NCBI GenBank assembly: GCA_947446625.1
Contig: CANFIE010000094.1
Span: 1-11,013, forward strand
Origin: Acetobacteraceae bacterium
GTDB lineage: Bacteria; Pseudomonadota; Alphaproteobacteria; Acetobacterales; Acetobacteraceae
Length of the DNA: 11,013 nt
Direction of reading: 5' to 3'
Shown piece after piece: positions 1 through 6,210 of this stretch (positions within the stretch are counted from its first letter, which is position 1; every line of letters starts with the position of its first letter). The notes below the pieces were generated by a model that was given only the letters and a program-made list of their open reading frames with translations, did no database searches and had not been told where the DNA came from. A program made the translations under genes and the position numbers.

Positions 1-1
1 C

Positions 2-943
2 CAGCGCGACCGTGGCCGGCTGGAACTGGCCGCCGCCTCCACCGCCCGTGCCGAATTGCAGGCCCTGGCCGACGACCTCGGCCGCCGCGCCGAAACCCAC
101 CGCGAGGTGGCCCTGGCGTGGTACGGCAACCAACTGGCCGAGGCGCAGCGCCTGCTGGCCAGCCACCAAGCCCGCCTGCTCCGAGACCGCCAGGCCCTGG
201 CGCGCAAGCAGCAATTGCTGGCTGCCGGCTATGCCACCCGCGCCGACCGCGACACCGCCCTGGCCGAGCACGACATGGCGCTGCGCGCGGTGGAGGCGCA
301 GCGCGAGCGCATCACCACCCTGCGCGGCCAGCAGGAAGGCGTGCGCCGTGGCGTGTTCGTGGAGGCCGGGCATATCGGCTTCAACTATGCCCAGCAGCGC
401 CAGGATGAAGTGGTGATGCGCCTGGCCGAGATGGATCGCGGCCTCGCCTCGCTCACCGCCGAACTGGCAGGTGCCGAAAGCCGGCTGGGCGCCGAGGAAG
501 GCCGCGCCGCGCAGCAGGCCAGCGCCGAATTGCCCACTCCCAGCGGCGGCCTGATCTGGCGCGTGCTGGCGCAGGAGGGTGAACGCGTGGCCGCCGGCGA
601 CACGGTGGCCGAGGTGATGGATTGCGCCGGCGCCTTCGTGCTGGCCGCCGTGCCGCAGCACCGCGCCGCCGAGGTGCAATTGGGCGGCATGGCCCGCGTG
701 CGCCTGGCCGGTGAAAGCCAGGAACGCCGGGGCCGGGTGCAGGCCGTGCTGGGTGAAGGCTCGGTGGCGGCGGAACGCAACCTGGCCGCCATGCCGACCC
801 GCCCGCCCAATGGCGCCGCCCTGGTGCGCGTGGCCCTGGCCCCGGCCGAGGATGGCGCCACCTGCCCGGTGGGCCGCAGCGCCCGGCTGGTGCTGCCCAC
901 CGGCGATGCCGGCCTGCTGGGCCGGGCTCTGGCGGCCCGGTAG
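2..943 (+). CDS. HlyD-like periplasmic adaptor (membrane fusion) protein, 5' end outside window
   Basis: The reading frame is open from the left edge to a TAG stop, so this is the C-terminal 313 residues of a longer protein. Fragment residues 1 to about 175 are rich in Ala, Arg, Glu and Gln with heptad-like spacing, as in the alpha-helical coiled-coil hairpin of membrane fusion proteins. A biotinyl-lipoyl-like half motif follows at about 178-208 (TPSGGLIWRVLAQEGERVAAG), then a beta-rich region like an adaptor beta-barrel. HlyD-family adaptors are anchored in the inner membrane and span the periplasm, linking an inner-membrane transporter or synthase to the outer envelope. The glycosyltransferase gene starts 7 bases downstream, so the likely job is helping export or assemble its polysaccharide, as proposed for BgsB of Sinorhizobium meliloti or the adaptor part of Alg44. 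The N-terminal membrane anchor is not visible. The family call is firm; the polysaccharide role is inference from context. Confidence 0.85.
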   Translation, partial: QRDRGRLELAAASTARAELQALADDLGRRAETHREVALAWYGNQLAEAQRLLASHQARLLRDRQALARKQQLLAAGYATRADRDTALAEHDMALRAVEAQRERITTLRGQQEGVRRGVFVEAGHIGFNYAQQRQDEVVMRLAEMDRGLASLTAELAGAESRLGAEEGRAAQQASAELPTPSGGLIWRVLAQEGERVAAGDTVAEVMDCAGAFVLAAVPQHRAAEVQLGGMARVRLAGESQERRGRVQAVLGEGSVAAERNLAAMPTRPPNGAALVRVALAPAEDGATCPVGRSARLVLPTGDAGLLGRALAAR

Positions 944-950
944 CCCGGCG

Positions 951-2888
951 ATGCACGAACTCGGCCCTGTCCTGCTGGCGCTTGGCATTCCGCTCAGCGT
1001 CTTTGCCCTGCTGGGGCCGCAGGCGCCGCTGGCGCGCATCATTGCCAGCGTCTGCTGCGTCGGCTTCGCCCTGCGCTATCTGGCCTGGCGCTGGAGCGTA
1101 CCGCTGCCCAGTGGCGGCCTGGCGCAGCAGCTCTGGGCCTGGAGCTTCCTGCTGGTGGAAACCCTGGCCACCATCTCGGGCGCCATGGTGGTGGCGTTCA
1201 TGTCCCGCAGCCTGGACCGCTCGGCCGAAGCCGATGCCTTCAGCACCATGGCCCTGGTGGAAGCTCCTACGGACGTTTTCATCTGCACCTACAATGAAGG
1301 CCCCGAGATCCTGGAGCGCACCATCATCGGTGCCACCCGCATCCACCACCCGGACCTCCGCGTATGGGTGCTGGATGACGGCGCCCGCCCCTGGGTGCAG
1401 GACATGGCGGAGGAACTGGGCGCGCTCTATGTCAGCCGGGTGAAGGGCAAGCACGCCAAGGCCGGCAATGTGAATAACGGCCTGCAATACGCGCTGAAAA
1501 TCGGCCGCCGCCCCGAATTCATGCTGCTGATCGACGCCGACTTCGTGCCCGGGCAAATGATCCTGAAGCGCACCCTGCCGCTGTTCCACGCCGCTGATGT
1601 CGGCATCGTGCAAACCCCGCAGCACTTCTTCAACCCGGACCCGGTGCAGGCCAACCTGCTGGCCACGCGCAGCTGGCCGGACGAACAGCGCTTCTTCTTC
1701 AACGTGCTGCTGCCCTGCAAGGATGCCTGGGGTGCCGCCTTCTGCTGCGGCACCAGCGCGGTGTTCCGCGTGGCGGCGCTGGAACAGGCCGGTGGCATGG
1801 CGGTGGAGACTGTGACGGAGGACATGCTGACCAGCTTCAAGCTGGGCGAATATGGCTGGCGCACGATCTTCCTGAATGAGCGGCTTTCCCTGGGTTTGGC
1901 GCCCGAAGGCCTCTCGGAATACATCAGCCAGCGCGCCCGCTGGTGCCTGGGCACCATCCAGCAAATCTACACCCGCTGGGGTTTTTTTGGTCGCGGCCGC
2001 ATCTCGCTCATCAACCGCATCTCCTGCCTGGATTCGGTGATGTATTGGTCGGTCAGCTTCCAGTTCCGCTGGTTCGCGCTGCTGGCGCCGCTGCTCTACT
2101 GGTGGTTCGGCATTTCCACCTTTGCCGCCACGCCCGGCGAATTGCTGTGGTGGCTGGCGCCCAGCGTGCTGGCGTCCATGACCTTCATGGCCGTCACCGC
2201 CGGCAACCGCGTCATGCCGGTGCTCACCGATGTCTCCCAGCTGCTGTGCAGCACGGCGGTGCTGGCCAGCGTGGCGCATGCCCTGGTGCGGCCCTTCGGC
2301 CATGCCTTCAAGGTTACCGCCAAGGGGCTGAGCACCGACCGCGTGGTGGTGCAATGGCGCGTGCTGGCACCCTTCGCCGTGCTGGCGGTGCTGACGGCGG
2401 CGGGCATGCTGTGGAACACCGGCAGTTGGGGCAATGGCCGCGGCAATGCCGGCTATGTGCTCAACATCGCCTGGAGCCTGCTCAACGTGGTGACGCTGTG
2501 CATCGCCATTGCCGCCTGCGTGGAACTACCGCGGCCCCGGCGGGAGGAACGCTTCATCATCGATGAAGTCGCCCTCCTGCGGCTGCCCGATGGCACCGCC
2601 CAATGGTGCCGCGTGCTGGACATGGCCGTGACCGGCGCCCGGCTGGAAGGCGACTGGGTGCCGCAACCCGGCGACCGTGCCGATTTGCTGCTGGACGCCC
2701 CGGCCCTGGTGGTGCCGTTCGAGGCCATTCGCGCTACCGATGGCACCGTGGCCGGGCGCTTCATCGCCGATGCCTGGCTGCGCCGCGAGTTGATCGCCCG
2801 CCTCTACACCGGCGACTACACCAACGACGTGCAGCAGGTGCAATTGGGCCGCACGCTGCTGGCCGCCATGAAGCGGCTGTTCAGTTAG
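951..2888 (+). CDS. BcsA-like processive GT2 glycosyltransferase with C-terminal PilZ domain
   Basis: This 645-residue inner-membrane protein should polymerise a beta-linked polysaccharide from nucleotide sugar and pass it through its own membrane channel. Hydrophobic segments lie near residues 5-21, 28-46 and 62-83. The GT-A domain follows with the family-2 signatures: DD at 142-143, DAD at 195-197, TED at 289-291 and QRARW at 327-331. Several more membrane segments follow, with the gating-loop motif FKVTAK at 453-458 (FxVTxK of cellulose synthase). The C terminus is a PilZ domain with RREER (RxxxR) at 530-534 and DMAVTG at 557-562, the two c-di-GMP contact motifs. The ATG at 951 is chosen because it follows the adaptor stop by 7 bases and begins at a membrane segment; no strong Shine-Dalgarno is visible, so translation may be coupled. 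No bcsB, bcsC or bcsZ lies beside it, so the product may not be plain cellulose. The catalytic class is secure; the polymer is unknown. Confidence 0.92.
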   Translation: MHELGPVLLALGIPLSVFALLGPQAPLARIIASVCCVGFALRYLAWRWSVPLPSGGLAQQLWAWSFLLVETLATISGAMVVAFMSRSLDRSAEADAFSTMALVEAPTDVFICTYNEGPEILERTIIGATRIHHPDLRVWVLDDGARPWVQDMAEELGALYVSRVKGKHAKAGNVNNGLQYALKIGRRPEFMLLIDADFVPGQMILKRTLPLFHAADVGIVQTPQHFFNPDPVQANLLATRSWPDEQRFFFNVLLPCKDAWGAAFCCGTSAVFRVAALEQAGGMAVETVTEDMLTSFKLGEYGWRTIFLNERLSLGLAPEGLSEYISQRARWCLGTIQQIYTRWGFFGRGRISLINRISCLDSVMYWSVSFQFRWFALLAPLLYWWFGISTFAATPGELLWWLAPSVLASMTFMAVTAGNRVMPVLTDVSQLLCSTAVLASVAHALVRPFGHAFKVTAKGLSTDRVVVQWRVLAPFAVLAVLTAAGMLWNTGSWGNGRGNAGYVLNIAWSLLNVVTLCIAIAACVELPRPRREERFIIDEVALLRLPDGTAQWCRVLDMAVTGARLEGDWVPQPGDRADLLLDAPALVVPFEAIRATDGTVAGRFIADAWLRRELIARLYTGDYTNDVQQVQLGRTLLAAMKRLFS

Positions 2889-3196
2889 CCGGGCAGCCCC
2901 AGCACCTCGGTTTCCACAAAGCTGAGGAAAGCCGCGCCACCATTGATGACGTTGTGCTCCACCCCGGCCGGGCGGGTATAGGGCACCCCCGCCTTCAACT
3001 CGGCGGTTGTGGTGCTGCCATCGGCCAGCTCGATCAGCAGCGTGCCATCGGTCAGCGGCACCACCACATAGTGGAAGCCGTGGCGATGAAAGCCGGTTTC
3101 CGCGCCGGGGTTGAACTCCCAGCGCGTCACCCGAACCTTGCCGTCATCGGTCTGCGTGGCCACCGCCGGTTCGCGGCAGCGCAGGGGCTCGGTCAT
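2885..3196 (-). CDS. Small single-domain cupin protein
   Basis: This 103-residue protein is one cupin beta-barrel. Motif 2, G-x5-P-x-G-x2-H-x3-N, is complete, with G70, P76, G78, H81 and N85. Motif 1 has G31, H37 and H39, but the usual metal-binding Glu is replaced (Val44 or Tyr43), so three His remain as likely ligands. Small stand-alone cupins are often dioxygenases, isomerases or sugar/acid-binding proteins, and the substrate cannot be read here. The start codon overlaps the stop of the upstream aldolase-family gene (ATGA, 3193-3196), so the two are almost certainly co-translated and may act on related metabolites. The TAA stop overlaps the glycosyltransferase stop on the opposite strand (2885-2888), leaving no room for a terminator between these convergent genes. 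Confidence 0.85.
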   Translation of the reverse strand: MTEPLRCREPAVATQTDDGKVRVTRWEFNPGAETGFHRHGFHYVVVPLTDGTLLIELADGSTTTAELKAGVPYTRPAGVEHNVINGGAAFLSFVETEVLGLPG

Positions 3197-4131
3197 TCTG
3201 CTGCCTTCGAAGCCGCCATGCCCGGCAGCGGCACCGCGCCAGCGGCCTGATATGCCGCCCAGATCTTCTCCGCCTCGGCGGCGGTCAGCGGCAGGTGCGG
3301 CGGCCGAATGGTGCGCCAGGCGGCATCACCCGTGCTGCGGGCAATAATCTCGCGCAGGCCCGAGATCAGCGGCACCGAGGTGGCGGCCTTGCGGGTGGCG
3401 TTCAGCACCGCCTGCGCCGCATCGGCTTCGGGCCCGGTGCGCTTGGCATAGACAATGCCGCCCCAATGGCTGTTGGTGTTGCTGGCGGCGGTGATGCAGC
3501 CGGCGCCGCCATCGGCCAGAATGCGCTGCACGAACTCGTCGCTGCCCGAGTAAACCTCAAAGCCATCGGCCGCGAAGGCGTCGATCATCGCCTTCATGTT
3601 CTCGTAGCTGCCGCTGCTGTCCTTCACGCCCTTGATGGCGCCCGGGAAGGCCTTCAGCAGCCGGCCGATCAGGTCCAGGCTGAACGGCACCGCCGACTGC
3701 TGCGGGAAGTGATACAGGTAAATGGCAATGCCGCCGCCCACCCGGGTGATCACCTCGGAGAAATAGGCGAACAGCCCATCATCGCTCGGCGCCTTGTAGT
3801 AGAAGGGCGGCAGTACCAGCACGCCCTTGCAGCCATGCGCGCGGGCGTGCTGCGTCAGCTCCACCGTGTCGCTCAGGTTGGAGCAACCCGTGCCCGGCAT
3901 GATGACATGGGCGGGAATGCCGCGCGCCACCAGGCCCTCCAGCACCGCCTTGCGTTCATGCAGGCCCAGGCTGTTCGCCTCACCCGTGGTGCCGAGGATG
4001 CCCAAGCCATTGCAGCCATTGGCCAGCAGCCAGCGGCAATGCGCGGCCATACGGTCGAGGTCGGGGGTCAAATCCGGCTTCATGGCCGTCAGCACGGCGG
4101 CGTTGATACCGCCGAACAGCGCGTTCTTCAT
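3193..4131 (-). CDS. Dihydrodipicolinate synthase/N-acetylneuraminate lyase superfamily aldolase or lyase
   Basis: This is a 312-residue class I aldolase-type TIM barrel that would form a Schiff base with a 2-oxo acid, usually pyruvate. The GTTGE loop is at 47-51, the aromatic pair YY at 111-112, the catalytic Tyr at 140 (YHFP) and the Schiff-base Lys at 170 (IKGVKDSSG). In true DapA the YNVPSRTG segment carries an Arg (138 in E. coli) that binds the aspartate-semialdehyde carboxylate. Here the segment reads YHFPQQS, with Gln145 at that place, which argues against lysine biosynthesis and for a catabolic role such as sugar-acid or keto-acid cleavage or dehydration. Its ATG overlaps the stop of the UPF0260 gene (4128-4131) and its stop overlaps the cupin start, so it sits in the middle of a tightly coupled three-gene unit. 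Superfamily call certain, substrate unknown. Confidence 0.9.
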   Translation of the reverse strand: MKNALFGGINAAVLTAMKPDLTPDLDRMAAHCRWLLANGCNGLGILGTTGEANSLGLHERKAVLEGLVARGIPAHVIMPGTGCSNLSDTVELTQHARAHGCKGVLVLPPFYYKAPSDDGLFAYFSEVITRVGGGIAIYLYHFPQQSAVPFSLDLIGRLLKAFPGAIKGVKDSSGSYENMKAMIDAFAADGFEVYSGSDEFVQRILADGGAGCITAASNTNSHWGGIVYAKRTGPEADAAQAVLNATRKAATSVPLISGLREIIARSTGDAAWRTIRPPHLPLTAAEAEKIWAAYQAAGAVPLPGMAASKAAE

Positions 4132-4625
4132 GGGGAGGGTGGTCCTTTCTTCGCAACGGGGGTGGGCCGGGCTTCCTTGGGAATGCGCCCGGGCCAGTCA
4201 ACAATATGGTCTTCCAGCGCGCCGGCCTGGCGCTCGGGGATGATGCGGCCCAGCACGGAAATCCCGGCTTCCTGCACCGTCTCCTGCCGGCCCGAGACCA
4301 GCGGATGCCACCAGGGCAAATCCTGCCCCTCGGCCAGCAGCCGGTAGGCGCAGGAAGGCGGCAGCCAGTCGATCTTCTTCAGCTTGGCCGGGGTCAGCTT
4401 GATGCAGTCCGGCACCCATTTCTGCCGATGCTCGTAGTCCGAGCATTGGCCTGTGGCCAGATGCAGCAGCCGGCAGGCCACGTTGGTGAAGGCCAACTCC
4501 TCGGTGTCGTCATCGCGCAGCTTGTGCAGGCAGCAACGGCCACAGCCGTCGCACAGCGACTCCCATTCGGGGCGCGTCATCTTCGCCAGGGTCTTGGTTT
4601 GCCAAAAGGGTGCGGGGTCTGTCAC
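4128..4625 (-). CDS. UPF0260 / YcgN-like Cys-cluster protein
   Basis: The 165-residue product matches the YcgN family of E. coli (153 residues): an N-terminal PFWQTKTL, then WESLCDGCGRCCLHKL, a TNVACRLL stretch, PDCIKLT and WLPPSCAYRLL. Eight Cys are visible in the conserved part (25, 28, 31, 32, 51, 61, 74, 92). The C-x2-C-x2-CC array suggests metal or Fe-S binding, but the molecular role of the family is not established. The start is a GTG at 4625. It is the only plausible one, because an in-frame TAG lies 12 bases upstream (4635-4637), and an internal ATG at residue 16 would remove the conserved PFWQ segment. The proposed start lies at the foot of a perfect hairpin that carries a TAGG in its loop. 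The stop overlaps the aldolase-family start. Confidence 0.92.
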   Translation of the reverse strand: MTDPAPFWQTKTLAKMTRPEWESLCDGCGRCCLHKLRDDDTEELAFTNVACRLLHLATGQCSDYEHRQKWVPDCIKLTPAKLKKIDWLPPSCAYRLLAEGQDLPWWHPLVSGRQETVQEAGISVLGRIIPERQAGALEDHIVDWPGRIPKEARPTPVAKKGPPSP

Positions 4626-4644
4626 CGGGGCAACCTAGCCCCGG
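4625..4644 (-). promoter_or_regulatory. Hairpin enclosing the ribosome-binding region and touching the GTG start of the UPF0260 gene
   Basis: On the minus strand a perfect 7-bp stem (CCGGGGC at 4644-4638, GCCCCGG at 4631-4625) closes a 6-base loop, TAGGTT. The last stem base is the G of the GTG start. The only Shine-Dalgarno-like bases (TAGG) sit in the loop, 8 bases from the start, so folding would present the ribosome site in a loop. There is no T-run after it, so it does not look like an intrinsic terminator for the SYLF gene that ends 20 bases upstream. The structure is seen; a role in translation is inferred. Confidence 0.5.
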
Positions 4645-4664
4645 CTCGCCCCGAGCGAAAGCCG

Positions 4665-5513
4665 CTACCGCAGCGGCGGCAGGGGCGAGGTTTCCACCCG
4701 CCCGGCACCAGGCCCGGCAATCGGCGCCAGGCCACCACGGCTCACCGGCGGGGCGCCGCCCAGGGTGGCTGGGGCGTCGGGCGCAGCAACGCGCGGCGCC
4801 ATGGCAGGCGGCGGCGCGGCGGCCGCACCACCGCCGCTGCCAAAGCGCATCAGCACGGCGCGCAGCGGGTCGGCACCCGGGTTGTGCGCGGCCATGGCGC
4901 GAACGATATCCCGACCGCCCAGTTCGCGGTTGTAGTATCCGCGGTTCCATTCACTGCGCGAGGTCAGCAGCGACCCCTCCAGCGTCAGCCCACCATACAG
5001 CCCGCGCGAGCGGGAAAAGGCGACGATATCCGCCCCCACCGCCCCGGTGGTGGCGCCCTGCAACCCGGCGCCGAAGGTGGCCACGGTCAGCGCGGCATCG
5101 GCGCCAAACTTGAACTGGCTGTCCAACACCGCGTTCAGCGCCCGGTCATTCATGATGATGATGAGGACCTGGGCGTCCTGCACGCCGATCTGGAAGCCGA
5201 AATTGGCCGAGGCCAGCGCATAGAAGGCCGGCGAGGACCAGCCGCCCGAAGCGTCGCGGGCTGCCAGTACGCAACCACCACCTTCGCCACCCAGCAGGAA
5301 GATACCGGCGCGGAACACCTGCGGGCATACCAGGGCGCCACGGGCGCGGCGCAGCAGGCTGGCGATGTTCAGCGCATCGGCGCCACCGCCCAGCATTTCC
5401 TGCACCGCCAGGGTGGAGCGGTCCACCAGGGCCTGCTCCTCACCCTGCCTGGGCTGGGCGCTACACCCTGCCAGTGTGGCAAGCGTCAGGCACATCAGCA
5501 GCATGCGACGCAT
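4665..5513 (-). CDS. SYLF-domain (Ysc84/DUF500) lipoprotein
   Basis: This 282-residue predicted lipoprotein has a hydrophobic signal followed by a lipobox LAGC, giving lipidation at Cys17. Residues about 40-225 match the SYLF lipid-binding domain: CPQVFRAGIFLLGGEGG, ASANFGFQIGVQDAQVLIIIM, DAALTVATFGAG, SRSRGLYGGLTLEG and a YYNRELGGRDI segment. SYLF proteins bind membrane lipids (phosphoinositides in eukaryotes); bacterial members are envelope proteins of poorly defined function. The last 55 residues are Ala/Pro/Gly-rich and probably disordered. The ATG at 5513 has a GGAG Shine-Dalgarno (minus strand 5525-5522) that overlaps a GANTC site and abuts the hairpin filling the gap from gcrA. It could be read from the gcrA transcript, 65 bases downstream of its stop. 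Family call confident; function unknown. Confidence 0.9.
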   Translation of the reverse strand: MRRMLLMCLTLATLAGCSAQPRQGEEQALVDRSTLAVQEMLGGGADALNIASLLRRARGALVCPQVFRAGIFLLGGEGGGCVLAARDASGGWSSPAFYALASANFGFQIGVQDAQVLIIIMNDRALNAVLDSQFKFGADAALTVATFGAGLQGATTGAVGADIVAFSRSRGLYGGLTLEGSLLTSRSEWNRGYYNRELGGRDIVRAMAAHNPGADPLRAVLMRFGSGGGAAAAPPPAMAPRVAAPDAPATLGGAPPVSRGGLAPIAGPGAGRVETSPLPPLR

Positions 5514-5519
5514 GGTTCA

Positions 5520-5524
5520 GACTC
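5520..5524. promoter_or_regulatory. GANTC (CcrM-type) site overlapping the SYLF gene ribosome-binding site
   Basis: GACTC lies 6 bases upstream of the SYLF lipoprotein start and shares bases with its GGAG Shine-Dalgarno. GANTC is the target of the CcrM methylase, and GcrA acts at methylated GANTC promoters. Here the site lies very close to the start codon, so a transcriptional role would need a start site just downstream or overlapping. The site is certain; use is unproven. Confidence 0.4.
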
Positions 5525-5577
5525 CGGTTTGCTTGGATATGGGAGCTTACTGCCCCGCAACCAAGCCCTGCAAACCG
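5525..5577 (-). promoter_or_regulatory. Bulged intergenic hairpin between gcrA stop and SYLF ribosome-binding site
   Basis: The bases CGGTTTGCTTGG (plus 5525-5536) pair with CCAAGC (5561-5566) and AAACCG (5572-5577), making a 12-bp stem with a 5-base bulge and a 24-base loop. On the transcript it begins one base after the gcrA TGA and ends at the GGAG Shine-Dalgarno of the SYLF gene, so it fills the whole gap. No T-run follows. Plausible roles are partial termination, 3'-end protection of gcrA mRNA, or control of SYLF translation. Confidence 0.5.
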
Positions 5578-5578
5578 A

Positions 5579-6055
5579 TCAGGCGGCGTCTTCGCGCCGG
5601 TCCCGAGCCTTCACATAGGCAACGGCGGCATGGGTCGGGCAATAGGGCTTGCCCATGATGGCGTCGCCACCACAGAAGCGGAACTCGCTGGTACCCGGCT
5701 CGCCCTGCGGCCAGCAGCAGCTGCGGTTGGAAAGCCGCGGAAAGCTGCGCACCACCACGGGCGGCGGCGGCGCCACCTGCACCGGCGGGGCGGGCTGCGG
5801 CATGGGCTGTTCCAGCCGGCGCATGGGCTGCGGCTGCGGGCGCGGCGCGGGCAGGCGGCGGGGCAGAGCGGCCGGGCGGGCCGCGGCATCACCCTCGCGC
5901 CGAATCGGGCTCGGCCGCGCCGGCAGGTTCAGCCGATGCGCCTTGCCCACCACGGCATTTTTGGAAACCCCCATCCGCCGGCCAATCTCGGCCGTGGAAT
6001 GACCCTCGGCCCAAAGGGCGCGCAGAGTTTCAATAGCCTCCGAATTCCATTCCAT
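5579..6055 (-). CDS. gcrA: GcrA cell cycle regulator
   Basis: This 158-residue alphaproteobacterial transcription factor binds RNA polymerase sigma-70 and works at promoters with methylated GANTC sites. The N terminus (MEWNSEAIETLRALW, then a helix-turn-helix with SKNAVVGKAHRL to about residue 45) is the DNA-binding domain. Residues about 48-105 form a Pro/Arg/Gln-rich linker. The C-terminal module has CCWP at 113-116, the PGTSEFRFCGG segment with Cys128 and KPYCPTH with Cys139 and His142, matching the conserved Cys/His pattern that contacts sigma. The ATG at 6055 fits the canonical start and has a GGGAGA Shine-Dalgarno 6 bases upstream; a longer in-frame extension to 6133 is not family-like. 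In Caulobacter, DnaA activates and CtrA represses gcrA. A DnaA-box-like 9-mer, a TTAACC CtrA half-site and two GANTC sites lie upstream here. Confidence 0.95.
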   Translation of the reverse strand: MEWNSEAIETLRALWAEGHSTAEIGRRMGVSKNAVVGKAHRLNLPARPSPIRREGDAAARPAALPRRLPAPRPQPQPMRRLEQPMPQPAPPVQVAPPPPVVVRSFPRLSNRSCCWPQGEPGTSEFRFCGGDAIMGKPYCPTHAAVAYVKARDRREDAA

Positions 6056-6208
6056 GGTGGGTCTCCCGCCCGTTCGCCTACCAGATGTCGTCCGACACAA
6101 CATACGGTAGGCCGAATGCGCCCCCACACACAAGTTGTGGCGAGGTTAATGCCCGCAATTTCCTGTGGACAACCGCATTCCGGGCGGGAGAGCCCGAGTC
6201 TCAGCGAC
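6056..6208 (-). promoter_or_regulatory. Upstream control region of gcrA
   Basis: This 153-base gap holds the presumed gcrA promoter. Reading toward gcrA it contains a GANTC pair at the end of the formamidase gene, a DnaA-box-like TTGTCCACA (6172-6164), a TTAACC CtrA half-site (6149-6144, with no matching second TTAA) and an 11-base palindrome CACAAGTTGTG (6129-6139). The Shine-Dalgarno GGGAGA follows. I cannot place -35 and -10 boxes with confidence. The motif set resembles known control of gcrA in Caulobacter, but each site alone is weak evidence. Confidence 0.45.
6164..6172 (-). promoter_or_regulatory. DnaA-box-like 9-mer upstream of gcrA
   Basis: TTGTCCACA differs by one base from the strong DnaA box TTATCCACA and lies 108 bases upstream of the gcrA start. 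DnaA is a known activator of gcrA in Caulobacter crescentus, so the position is sensible. One site of nine bases could be chance. Confidence 0.4.
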
Positions 6209-6210
6209 TC
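6196..6210. promoter_or_regulatory. Paired GANTC sites forming a 5-bp inverted repeat
   Basis: GAGTC (6196-6200) and GACTC (6206-6210) are separated by TCAGC, so the two CcrM targets sit one DNA turn apart and also form a small inverted repeat. They straddle the stop codon of the formamidase gene (6209-6211), about 140 bases upstream of the gcrA start. Only about eight GANTC sites are visible in the whole window, so a close pair here is notable. Methylation and binding are inferred. Confidence 0.45.

Noticed and set aside
453..2354. A 633-codon open frame on the minus strand opposite the adaptor and glycosyltransferase genes
   Set aside because: It is His, Gln, Ala and Arg rich without recognisable domains, and lies entirely opposite two well-supported genes. 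Long antisense frames are common in such GC-rich DNA.
3193..4131. Calling the aldolase-family gene dapA
   Set aside because: The substrate-binding Arg of DapA is replaced by Gln, and the context (UPF0260 and cupin) is not lysine biosynthesis.
3295..5618. Long plus-strand open frames opposite the aldolase, UPF0260 and SYLF genes
   Set aside because: The opposite strand carries complete family motifs with coupled starts and stops; these frames have none.
6056..6133. Longer gcrA starting at 6133
   Set aside because: GcrA proteins begin close to the helix-turn-helix domain; the extra 26 residues are not family-like, and a Shine-Dalgarno supports 6055.
6181..6196. CGGGC/GCCCG inverted repeat after the amidase gene as a terminator
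   Set aside because: Only a 5-bp stem with a 6-base loop and no T-run; not enough to call.
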